Below, in pieces: positions 44,488 through 53,586 of a stretch of DNA of 64,000 nucleotides; the first letter of the stretch is position 1; each line of letters begins with the position of its first letter. The position numbers were made by a program, and so were the translations under genes. The DNA is from Fulvia fulva (taxonomy: Eukaryota > Ascomycota > Dothideomycetes > Mycosphaerellales > Mycosphaerellaceae), in NCBI RefSeq assembly GCF_020509005.1, contig NC_063013.1, positions 5,580,001 through 5,644,000 of the forward strand. The letters are read 5' to 3'. A model generated the notes under the pieces. That model had not been told where the DNA came from. It was given only the letters and a program-made list of their open reading frames with translations, and searched no databases.

Positions 44488-47050
44488 ATGGCTCCCCCAA
44501 ACCCTCAGCAGCCATACAACCGCAATATAAGACCCACACTGCGAGGTCCTCAGCGATACGACGGCGCCGGTGAGCGGCAGATACAACAGGCTGGTCGGTC
44601 AGCAACGAACCTCAATGCGCAGGCCTCAGCGCAGTCATTCCGGGAAGCCTCACGGCCCGGCTCTACGGACAGAGTACCACAGGTCCTACCACAGTCGCCC
44701 TCAGAGCACGACAGCAGACAGCTAGAAACATCAGACCTATCTCCATCATCACCATCATACCAAAGCGGTCCAGTCTCACCCTACGCACCTCCCGTGTCCT
44801 CGCCGTTGAACCCGACGCCGTCGAACTCAAGTGGAGGCAATGAGAGCAGAAAGGGCAGCCATGGCAGTGCCGGCAATGTCACAGAGCCGTCAAGTCCTGT
44901 GGAAAGCAGAACTGCGGTGGCAGCAGCGGCGAGCTCGTCACTTCCATCGGGTGCACAAACGCCTTCCCAGCCCTTGCTGAGACCTCCAGAAATGTCGCAC
45001 AACGATTCAACGACAAGTCTGGCGCGAGTGTCTACGCCTCGATCGGTGCGGGATCTGGGAACGGACTACGATCGATACTACAACCCATTCGCTACACAAA
45101 ACAACTCGAGAAACAACTCGCAACTAGACCTATCGTCATCTTTACCACGATATAATTCCTCCTCGCAACTGCATGCACAAGGTGCAGTCACTCCGGCTGA
45201 TTTGGCGTCACGGCTTTCGAATCCGTTCAGAGACAACAAACGAGCGTCGAACCCGTTTCTTTCAGCGAACAACACAGAACCGTGCACTCCGGCACCCGAG
45301 AGGGACTATCAAGAGAAGTCCGATGCTAAGGCTCCGGTGGTTGGCGTGACTGCAATACCTCCTAGGAGCGGGACACCAGTCTTTATCAGCAACGCTGATC
45401 CAGAAAAAGTACCCTTCTATCCTTGGGTGGACGATCGGCTTAGTGCGCCGAACCAGTACATGCTTTATGCCGACCAGAAAGAGGACGACGATGACATGCA
45501 TATGCCAGCTTGGGACGACGACAAGAAGTTCAAGCCAACATTGAGGGAACGATTCAACAAGGACAACATTATCAACACGATTGGTATGATCTTCCTGTTG
45601 ACAGGGTTGTTCACAGTCTTTATCATCCTGCCTGTGGTGTCATACACCGGTACGAGCTTGATTCCTTACAGCTACGAGACGCCGCTGGACCAAATGCCTG
45701 GCTACGGTGATGAATCCCAAGCATGGGCGCATGTGAATGACAAGAGTTATCCTCTACTCACAAACATCAGGACCGGCTTGATTGATCCAGACACTCCATC
45801 TTCGGCTAAGACTCGCAAGAGTACTGATGGAGACGATCTTGTTCTGGTCTTCAGCGATGAGTTCAATGAGAAGAACAGGACCTTTTACCCTGGAGATGAT
45901 CCATACTGGTTCGCACCAGACATCTGGTATGGTGCCACGCAAGATCTTGAGTGGTACGATCCAGATGCCGTCAACACTGGTAGGTTTTGTATGACAAGCC
46001 TCTTTTTCGCCATCGCTGACTTTCCTCGCAGGCGGCGGCACTTTACAGCTCCAGCTTGACGCCTTCAACAATCACGGTCTTCAGTACAGGTCAGGTATGC
46101 TGAATTCTTGGAATCAGCTATGCTTCAAAGGCGGCGTCTTTGAAGTGTCCATGAGTCTGCCAGGACCCGCTGGTGTGCATGGCCTGTGGCCAGGCGCTTG
46201 GACGATGGGCAATCTTGGCCGACCAGGCTACCTTTCCACAACGGAAGGCATGTGGCCATATACTTATGACAGCTGTGATACCGGTATCACACCAAACCAA
46301 TCTATGACCGATGGCACGAGTTTTCTGCCTGGCCAAAGGTTACCCAATTGTGCTTGCTACGGCGAGGACCATCCGACTCCAGGGACTGGTCGTGGCGCAC
46401 CTGAAATCGATATCGCCGAAGTCAGCGGAGATTGGGGAGGTTTGGGAGTAGGAGTTGCGACGCAGTCCTTCCAGGTCGCGCCGTTTGACATCTTCTACTA
46501 CCCAAACTACGAGTTCATGGAGACACCGCATTACCAGTTCAGCTTCGTGAACACCTACACTGGAGGTCCTTTCCAGGAAGCTGTATCAACGACAACGATG
46601 CTGAACAACGACTGGTATGATGGCAAAGCATACCAGAAGTATGCCTTCGAGTATGTGCCTGGAGGAGATAAGAAATCCCACATTACATGGTTCGTTGGCG
46701 ACGATGAGATGATGAAGTTCGACGCTCGAGCTATTGGTCCCAATGGCAACGTTCAACAGCGTCTGATCGCCGAGGAGCCTTTGTCTATGATCCTCAATCT
46801 GGGGTTCTCCCATAGTTGGGTTAACATCGACATGGCCAACCTCCGCTTTCCGACGGTCATGAGGATCGACTATGTTCGGTGGTACCAGAAGCCAGGAGAT
46901 GAAATGGTTACATGCGATCCTCCTGGCTACGAAACGACCGACTACATCCGCAGACATCCAGCGGCATACAACAATCCCAACTACACACGATGGGAAGACG
47001 CGGGCTACTCATGGCCGAAGAACACCCTCGTGCACGACTGCAAAGGGTGA
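44488..47050 (+). CDS. KRE6/SKN1-type beta-1,6-glucan synthesis protein (GH16 fold)
   Basis: Two exons, 44488-45979 and 46032-47050, intron 52 nt; 836 residues. Type II membrane protein of the secretory pathway needed for beta-1,6-glucan in the fungal wall. A Ser/Pro-rich cytoplasmic N-terminus of about 360 residues precedes one transmembrane helix (NTIGMIFLLTGLFTVFIILPVVSYT). The lumenal GH16-like domain includes LVFSDEFNEKNRTFYPGDDPYWFAPDIWYGATQDLEWYDPDAV, GLWPGAWTMGNLGRPGY and the catalytic-type motif APEIDIAEVSG, with SMILNLGFSHSWVNID and MRIDYVRWYQ near the end. An in-frame ATG at 44455 would add 11 residues; 44488 has the better context. Confidence 0.93.
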
Positions 47051-47729
47051 TCATCATGCTTGGAAAGAAAGGCGTGTTTGTTCACACACATACACATTTG
47101 TACATATAGTACAGTACGCATTACTACTACGGCGTTTGCCCCAGGAAAGGCAGAGGGATCTTTCTATGTTACAGCAACGAACGACGATTATGGGCTTTTA
47201 TGATACACCACAAATGCATGATGAGATGGGACCGGGACAGTCTAGGGAAAGGAGTAAACTGTGGAATGGGCTTTGATGGTAAAAAGGCGATATGCGATAG
47301 GCATATTCTGTGATCACTAGACGCACAATGTTCAGTAGTGCATATAAATGAATGTGTTAATACCTTACGATGGCCTGCTGAACAGAACGCCACGAGATGT
47401 GATCGTGCAAGGTTCTTGTCGGTACACTCCTTTTACCAGCTGGAACTCATGTGTTCTGGACACCGTAATACCTGGAGCTGATGAAGTCACACGACCGGTC
47501 CCAGACATCACTCCATAGCGCGAGTAAGAATCCCGGGAAAGATCTACGACGTGGTCGCAAGTAGAGTTTTCGCTTGCCACGGAGTCACCCGGTGGCGTCC
47601 TCGCATCCCGGCTGACGATGTCTGAGAGCTGGTGGTGAAGATTGTAAGACGTAGACACCTCTCGACCGCCACGGCGATATAATAATGTTGGAGGAGCCGC
47701 GCTGTTAGCATACGTTCTTGAGTATTGTC
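47051..47729. other. Intergenic between KRE6-like and methyltransferase genes
   Basis: About 680 bp, AT-rich 3' region then promoter of the methyltransferase; no gene or RNA recognised. Confidence 0.45.
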
Positions 47730-48669
47730 ATGCGCTCTTGGATACCATGGAGGAAGCAGAAGGGTGACGGAACTTTGACGGCGCAAGGAGATGCTGAAGT
47801 AAAGACGGCGGCGAATTCGAACGAGGAGAGGATTGCCGCAGATCATGTACAAGGGAAAGCGTTGTCACAATGTCAGTACATGATACCGACACTTCTCGCC
47901 GCGCTGAAGGCGGACCCGAAGCTCAAGGTCTTGGACGTGGGTTGTGGATCTGGGGCGATTGCTATTGAGCTTGCTCAATTGGCACCCGAGGGCCAAGTCA
48001 CTGGCATTGATATATCAGGGGCAGTATTGGAAAGCGCGAAGGTCCAAGCTGAAAGTCGGGGAATCTACAATGTCGATTTTGTTAAAGGCGATGCTTGCAA
48101 GCTGCCGTTCGAAGATGCTACGTTTGACGTAGTGTGTACACATCAAGCCGTGGCGCATTTCCTAGATCATGTCAGGGCTATCAAAGAGATGAAGAGAGTC
48201 ACAAGAAAGGGTGGGATTATTTGTATGCGGGAGGGAGATCTGAGTACGGCGAGGTTCGGACCTGGCTATCCATTGTTGGAGGAGTGCGTTAAGGTAATCA
48301 TGGAAGTGCACAGAATGGGTGGTGGCACACCTGATGCAGGGAGGAGACTCAAGGCTTGGACGTTGAAAGCTGGTGTGCCAAAGAGCAGTATTGTGGAGAC
48401 ACATTCTGCGTGGACGTATGATGCTCTTGAAGGCCGTAGAGAGTACGGAGGTCATTGGCCTGCCCGGTGTACGCAAGGTGTCTTTGCGGAAATGGCAAGA
48501 GATGTTGGAGTCACAAGGTATGATTTGTGTGAGTCGCGAGGGGGTTACATGCGCTGATGAATCCCGAAGCGATCGACTAGAGCAGTACGCATTAGCCTGG
48601 TCGAGATGGATCCAGGATCCGAATGCCTCTTTCACTATGATGCACGGCCAGATCGTTGCCAAAGTATGA
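47730..48669 (+). CDS. SAM-dependent methyltransferase (UbiE/COQ5-like class I)
   Basis: Two exons, 47730-48517 and 48570-48669, intron 52 nt; 295 residues, start ATG at 47730. Class I Rossmann fold: motif I LKVLDVGCGSGAIAIELAQLAP, VTGIDISGAVLESAKVQAE (acidic loop binding the SAM ribose), VDFVKGDACKLPFEDATFDVVCTHQAVAHF (motif post I/II) and MKRVTRKGGIICMREGD (motif III). The second exon supplies the C-terminal helix pair and FTMMHGQIVAKV, which fits the family better than the unspliced end. Substrate is not predictable; the family includes quinone, sterol and small-molecule methylases. Confidence 0.8.
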
Positions 48670-48971
48670 TGCTGGGTCTAGCATGGTCGTGTACGGTCGT
48701 CGGGCCGTGGCCACCAGCCATATCGCAGTAGTCGCAGATCACCGCTGGACAGGCGCGTATCCGGCGACTTTTGGAGGCCGCAGCAGCAGTAGTAATAACA
48801 AGGATACCATCTCTTCCAGTGCAGAGTGCAAAGCTGTCAACCTTTCATTGGCAATGCCGTGGTATGAGCATCACGGTGGCTAGCCTGGCGGTGTCGCTTT
48901 CGTCAGGCGAAGCAAGCTCTTGTATGGCGATTGCTCCTGTTTAATCATGGCATACCATTAGAGATGATACA
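48670..48971. other. Short intergenic region between convergent genes
   Basis: About 300 bp between the stops of the methyltransferase and ELP2; holds both 3' ends only. Confidence 0.5.
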
Positions 48972-51386
48972 TCAGATGTCGTATATCCTAACAGACATGT
49001 CGTCACTGGCTGATGCGAGTTGTGCCTTGCTAGAAGTGCTCGAAGCATCATCGGTGTTGCCCACAGGTCTCCATCTGAGAGCGGTAACAGTCTTACAATG
49101 CGTCAATCGGGCATCGATGTCATTCCTCTGCAGGACCTTCAGCGTCGCAGCATCTAACAATGCGAGGCCGATTCGCCCAGTGTCGTCGCCAAACGCGATC
49201 CTAAGGGTATCCTGGCCAATTACGGGGTCGAAAGCTACAGTTGTGACAGGTGCAGCCGTGGCAATTGTAGCCACGCAGTCCGCCTTGCCGTCGGCAAATT
49301 GCCAGATCTTGATGGACTTGTCTCGTCCGGCAGTAGCAAAAGTGTAGTTGCAGGTGACTGGTGCCCACGAGCAATCCAAGATCATTCTTGAGTGACCTTT
49401 CGGATTCGATGTAAACAGCGAATACGATTTGAGGTCGTCCGCGGCTCGCTTGAAAATGGCCCACTGACGGTCTCGACCTACACTGAGCAGGTACGAGTCG
49501 TCTGGAGAGAATCCAAGACTCGTTGCTGTCAAGCTGTGTGCAGTCAGGGGCGGCTTGACCTCTCGCCACTCCTTCGTGTCATACAGTCTGATGACAGCAT
49601 GATCAATCGAGCTTGCCTTGCAAGCTGTTGCTACCAGTGATCGATCATTGCTGGTCGCAACCGCGCAGATCTCATAACCGTGACCGTACAGCTTTTCATG
49701 CTCGGGCCATAATGTATGACGAGCCAGATGGTCTTCGAATGTAGGATGTTCCACATCGAACGGTGTCTTGTTCGTGGCAGCAGTAGATGGCTCTTGTGGC
49801 TCAGTATGACCATTCGTATGTCCGTTGTCAAGTCCATTCGGCTCTTCGTCTTCTTCAGCGCCGGTCATAGCCTTGTTCGACAGCCCGAGCACGGGAATGT
49901 TCGCCGTATCTGGCAGATCACTTGAGGGTGATGTAGTCTTGCCCGCAAGTTTCAAGACGATCTCGTCTACGGCTTTCGGCTTGTTGAAGACGCGCAACAA
50001 CTTCTCGTCGGCACCCGAGATGAATTGATTATCGGTGACAGTATCAATGCAGTTCAGATCGTAGCCATGTATCTGTGGACGCGACAGCTCGTGCCACGAG
50101 GTTGTGCCCTTCTTCTTCCATTCCGCCAGCAGCCTCGTCGTTTGATCGGATGCTGTCGACAGTAGGTAGTTACCAGAGGGCGACCACGCTAGCCCCTGCA
50201 CTTCTCCCACATGGCCACTGATACCCACCTTTTGCAGCCACATGTCGCTGCCTTGGTCGTATGCCCACCGCCGCCAGCTACCACTCCGACCTAGACTGAC
50301 CACAGATAGACCTTCCGGCTGCCAGAGTCCGATCCAGAATCCGCCCGTGCTTCCTGTAGCTGACGTAGAGCCTTTGAGGGAGCTTATCTCTCCTAGCCTG
50401 CTGTTGCACACCCACAGACCGGAGGCGGCATCAGCATGCCAGATGGATAGTGAATTGTCGGCGGATGCTGAAAGCAAGATTGGACCCTTTTCGGTGCTCT
50501 CACCGGACTTCCATCGTGCGGTGTATATCCAGTCCTCATGGCCGATGAGAAGCGCCTCGAAAGTGACGGAATGCTTGGAACCACTTTTGCCGACTTCATG
50601 TGTCTTGTTGGCAAGTGACTTCTTTTCGATGGGGGCAGTCATCTCGTCTGCGATTTGTGCCGACGTTGTCGTTTCCTTCTGCCCTTCATGGAATCGCCAC
50701 AGTCGAATGTACTTATCCTGGCTTGCCGATGCCAGCAGAATGTCACTGTCGCTTGAATTGGCCTCCTTCGTGAAGTCCAAGGACCGAATCCAACCTTCAT
50801 GACCACTCAAGGACGCCTGTAGCTCAAAGTTGGCGCAAGGCTGACTAGATACATACAGCTGGATCACGCTGGACGTCCCCGCAACAGCAAGAACAATATC
50901 GCCGTTTGGAAGTGCAGTAAGAGCAAGCGCTAGAGGAAGATATCGTGGCTTCAATGAGATAGACTGAATGAGCTTAGCTGTTGTGTTCTCGAGTCGCCAC
51001 ACTTTCACTGTAGCGTCTGCGGATCCTGACACGAATATGCCAATATCTGGTAATATCGCCAGCGCGTTGATCGATTCGTTGTGTTCCGTGAGGCATTGGG
51101 TCTCCTCAAACGAATTCGATACATCGTTTGCTGCCGTCCACAAGAGAATCGTCTTGTCTGAACTCCCACTGATGATCAGGTGCCGATCTCCGCGCTCCAC
51201 TATCTTCACGGCGTTGACTGAGTCGGTATGGCCAGCCAAAAGAGACTCGATGCCTCGTTCTGATTCATCTTCTGGGTTCCATAACGCGATGTTGTTGCCG
51301 GCGCCGAAGGCCAACAGCGCAGACGCCCAGTCCGCAGCGGATGAGTGTCTGTTGCCGCCAGCAGCGATATACTCCAGTGTGGCCAT
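48972..51386 (-). CDS. ELP2: Elongator complex subunit 2 (WD40 repeat protein)
   Basis: Single exon, 804 residues, start at 51386 (MATLEYIAAGGNRHSSAADW). Elp2 is the two-propeller scaffold of Elongator, which installs the cm5/mcm5 group on wobble uridine of tRNAs. The N-terminal ATLEYIAAGGNR..SAADWAS.L.AFGAGNNIALWNP is a strong Elp2 signature. WD40 blades are visible throughout: LLAGHTDSVNAVKIV..HLIISGSSDKTILLW, CLTEHNESINALAIL..FVSGSADATVKVWRL, SLSGHEGWIRSLDF..LLASASQDKYIRLWRF, LIGHEDWIYTARW..LLSASADNSLSIW, and in the second propeller GISGHVGEVQGLAWSPSGNYLLSTASDQTTRLLAEW, FATAGRDKSIKIW, QLASASDDMSVRIYDI. An acidic linker carries EEDEEPNGLDNGHTNGH. Divergent from URM1. Confidence 0.95.
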   Translation of the reverse strand: MATLEYIAAGGNRHSSAADWASALLAFGAGNNIALWNPEDESERGIESLLAGHTDSVNAVKIVERGDRHLIISGSSDKTILLWTAANDVSNSFEETQCLTEHNESINALAILPDIGIFVSGSADATVKVWRLENTTAKLIQSISLKPRYLPLALALTALPNGDIVLAVAGTSSVIQLYVSSQPCANFELQASLSGHEGWIRSLDFTKEANSSDSDILLASASQDKYIRLWRFHEGQKETTTSAQIADEMTAPIEKKSLANKTHEVGKSGSKHSVTFEALLIGHEDWIYTARWKSGESTEKGPILLSASADNSLSIWHADAASGLWVCNSRLGEISSLKGSTSATGSTGGFWIGLWQPEGLSVVSLGRSGSWRRWAYDQGSDMWLQKVGISGHVGEVQGLAWSPSGNYLLSTASDQTTRLLAEWKKKGTTSWHELSRPQIHGYDLNCIDTVTDNQFISGADEKLLRVFNKPKAVDEIVLKLAGKTTSPSSDLPDTANIPVLGLSNKAMTGAEEDEEPNGLDNGHTNGHTEPQEPSTAATNKTPFDVEHPTFEDHLARHTLWPEHEKLYGHGYEICAVATSNDRSLVATACKASSIDHAVIRLYDTKEWREVKPPLTAHSLTATSLGFSPDDSYLLSVGRDRQWAIFKRAADDLKSYSLFTSNPKGHSRMILDCSWAPVTCNYTFATAGRDKSIKIWQFADGKADCVATIATAAPVTTVAFDPVIGQDTLRIAFGDDTGRIGLALLDAATLKVLQRNDIDARLTHCKTVTALRWRPVGNTDDASSTSSKAQLASASDDMSVRIYDI

Positions 51387-51576
51387 TAGATCTCCGAAAG
51401 CATGGTGTTGTGTTGCGAAGAAAGAAACTTGATGACTGCCGGAAGGAGGCTCGCTTGTGGCTGCGAATTTTGGCCACGAAGCAGTCAGCGCATGGCTTCT
51501 CCTTGCCACATCGACACAACAAGACCGTCTCTCAACATCACAAGCGGTCACTGAATCGCATCGCGTCGCGGTAATC
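51387..51576. promoter_or_regulatory. Bidirectional promoter of ELP2 and URM1
   Basis: Only 190 bp separate the start codons of ELP2 (minus, 51386) and URM1 (plus, 51577), so both transcripts must start within this interval. No clear TATA box was seen. Confidence 0.7.
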
Positions 51577-51998
51577 ATGGCGGCAACTGTAGATCTCGCA
51601 GTCGAGTTCACGTAGGTGTTTCCCACTTCTCTTATCTACTTCCCGTCTAAGTCATCATCAGTGGAGGACTCGAGCTGCTCTTTTCAGATCAACGAAAGCA
51701 CAAGATATCAATACCTGCGAAAGACCCATCTGGACAGCCTGTGAACGTGGCGTTCCTCATACAGTGGCTTTGCGATAACTTGATGAAGGATCCAAGGAAG
51801 GACATGTTTGTTCTGGACGATACAGTGTGAGTTGCCAACTCGCGCGACAATGATCGAGTTGGTTGTCTGACCTGGCGCAGGCGACCTGGTGTTCTTGTCT
51901 TGATCAACGACGCAGACTGGGAGCTGGAGGGTGAGGACAAGTACGAGGTTCAGCCAGGCGACAACATTGTCTTTGTGTCGACACTACATGGAGGCTGA
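51577..51998 (+). CDS. URM1: Ubiquitin-related modifier 1 (sulfur carrier for tRNA thiolation)
   Basis: Three exons, 51577-51611, 51662-51826 and 51881-51998, introns 50 and 54 nt; 105 residues, the family length. Urm1 is activated at its C-terminus by Uba4 and carries sulfur for 2-thiolation of wobble uridine in tRNA-Lys, -Glu and -Gln(UUG); it can also modify proteins. Spliced sequence [89 protein letters not shown] is the beta-grasp fold, ending in the essential Gly-Gly. All junctions fall inside conserved blocks and restore them exactly. Confidence 0.96.
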
Positions 51999-52515
51999 TG
52001 AGTGCCTTCTTTCACGTCACAATGCAACGGATACATGGAAGGCCAATGAGCTGGAAAGCAGTGCTGGCCTGTCAAAAATTGACTGCTAACGACCTGCCTT
52101 GAGGTACGAGATACTAGGCCACGATGAGCAGGGAGATCGCCATCAAGATATCCCAACGTTGTGCTTCGCGCAAGCGATGATCTTTGGAGCCATTGCGGCA
52201 TGTCCAGCAGGAGGTAGTCGGTCAGCTCAGCATCCCTTCATCCACATACACACGTTGCCACAATAATATCTGGTCACACAACCTTCATGAGCAACAATGC
52301 TCCTATCAGTGTTACTCGATCATTCAACAAGAAAATCGCCAAGGCGGATGTCTCCACATGTCACAGAACAATACGAACAACGCCGGCTATATACTTGAAT
52401 TTGCTCTAGCAGAGCAAAAACTAGAGCAAAAAAATGTCACAAGCTTAGCCTGTTGGTAGATAAGGTCCCTGACTGGATGTTAGAACATGACTGTCAGAAG
52501 CGACATAGCAGAGAT
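51999..52515. other. Intergenic downstream of URM1
   Basis: About 515 bp, no gene. The end nearest the tRNA-like copy has A-runs on the plus strand (T-runs on the minus strand near 52430-52436) that could end Pol III transcription from the minus strand. Confidence 0.45.
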
Positions 52516-52705
52516 ACTCACTACCAGGAATCGAACCTCTGAACAGACGTTAGGAGAAGTTCCATCAGTGACCGTAAAATCAACTTACGGGTTCCCGGAA
52601 TGTTGATTGAATCAATCAGAATCCTATGTGATGACTGGCGAAGACTGTTAGCTACATATCGAAACAGATTGTAACAACTCGACTTACCCGCTACACTATA
52701 AAAAC
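52516..52705 (-). pseudogene. tRNA-Gln(CTG)-like copy with three introns, decayed
   Basis: Same layout as the copy at 52773-52963. Exons: 52688-52705, 52616-52634, 52589-52600 and 52516-52538 (72 nt spliced). Introns: A 52635-52687 (53 nt, GTAAGT...GCTAAC...CCAG), anticodon-loop insert 52601-52615 (15 nt), B 52539-52588 (50 nt, GTAAGT...CCTAAC...TTCAG). Splicing of B restores a perfect T-stem CCAGG/CCTGG around TTCGATT. The acceptor stem pairs poorly (1-72 G-G, 4-69 T-T) and the anticodon stem has an A-G clash at 28-42, so the copy is probably not functional. Intron A lies two bases earlier in the D-loop than in the other copy. Confidence 0.8.
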
Positions 52706-52772
52706 TCGGCTGCTCGAAGACGCTGTATAAGAGTGCAAAAAGAACAATGACAAGCTGCGCTTATTGGTACTG

Positions 52773-52963
52773 AGGTCGTACCAGGAATCGAACCTCTATA
52801 TAGGATATCAGTGGTACTCCCGGCGGCAAGGAAGAGGAACACGAACGGGTTCCCGGAATATCATGACTGGGCGTCAGAATCCGATGTGATCTAAGGCGAC
52901 GTTAGGCAACGGTCAAGGCAATCAGGGCATTGTTGCTACTTACAACCGCTACACTATACAACC
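52773..52963 (-). tRNA. tRNA-Gln (anticodon CTG) with three introns, two of them GT-AG
   Basis: Exons at 52944-52963, 52874-52890, 52847-52858 and 52773-52795 splice to 72 nt that fold as a perfect tRNA: acceptor GGTTGTA/TACGACC (all seven pairs, one G-T), position 8-9 TA, D-arm GTGT-AGCGGTT-A-TCAC, anticodon stem TCGGA/TCCGG with loop TTCTGAT (anticodon CTG), variable GAAC, T-stem CCAGG/CCTGG with loop TTCGATT, discriminator T. Sequence identity elements match fungal tRNA-Gln (TATAGTGTAG, ATCACATCGGATTCTGA). Intron A 52891-52943 (53 nt, GTAAGT...CCTAAC...TTAG) sits in the D-loop; a 15-nt insert 52859-52873 is at the canonical 37/38 site; intron B 52796-52846 (51 nt, GT...TATAG) splits the T-stem after position 50. 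Box A (52946-52956) and box B (about 52784-52794) are intact but about 155 bp apart; a T5 run follows at 52737-52741. Confidence 0.9.
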
Positions 52964-53334
52964 GCATTGTTGATGAGTATAACCCCTCTTTTGGGCTGCG
53001 GTGAGATGAGGCAGCAAGACTGCTTGGTATTTATATACCCGGTTGATTAGGTAATGCGACTGAAGATCTACTTCAATACATACCTTTGTTAATGGGCCGA
53101 GGATGTTCCAGACGGCGGCGAGGTGCTCAGCCTCACGGGAAAGAATAACGAAGAGTCGCCATGGATTCTATGTGTCAAGAAGCAAATTTTGGCCAAGTAG
53201 GGAGAGCTATACTGAGCTGTGCAGAACTTTGCTCGATCAAAAACTCTCGGCGCACTGAACATGATTTGGGAGTTTCGTCGACCCAGCAGGTTTGCCAGGC
53301 TTGCGTCTTTGCTGCCGTTGACTACGACCACATA
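52964..53334. other. Intergenic upstream of the tRNA-Gln gene
   Basis: About 370 bp between the tRNA-Gln 5' end and the MITE. A TATATAAAT-like stretch (minus strand, near 53027-53036) lies about 65-70 bp upstream of the tRNA start. Confidence 0.4.
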
Positions 53335-53491
53335 ACATCTGCAAGGGCCACTTCGGATTCTCATCACTTCGGAAGCGTCGCCAAGCGCACGGGTAACTCC
53401 TCTCACGACCAGGATGAAATTGCTGGAATAGCGGCGTACAGGTCGATACGCTACCGAAGTGATGAGAATCCGAAGTGACCCTTGCAGATGT
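53335..53491. mobile_element. Miniature inverted-repeat element (MITE) of 157 bp
   Basis: Two inverted arms of about 44 bp begin ACATCTGCAAGGG at 53335 and, on the other strand, at 53491. They differ at only about two positions (C/T after AAGGG, A/T after ACTTCGG). The arms contain a direct motif CACTTCGGATTCTCATCACTTCGG. A TA dinucleotide borders each end (53333-53334 and 53492-53493), as expected for the TA target duplication of Tc1/mariner-type elements. About 70 bp of unique sequence lies between the arms and no transposase is encoded, so it would need a helper in trans. Confidence 0.85.
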
Positions 53492-53586
53492 TAATGTAAA
53501 GCATACATGGAGAGCGGCACTGACAACGTTGCGAGCTATATGATCATTTCTATCGTTCGAGCGACGACCATGTGATGACAACTGCG

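Noticed and set aside
52516..52963. tRNA-derived SINE elements instead of tRNA genes
   Set aside because: SINEs keep a tRNA-like head with adjacent boxes and an unrelated tail. Here the 3' end is the tRNA acceptor and the T-stem is rebuilt exactly at GT-AG borders, which a SINE does not explain.
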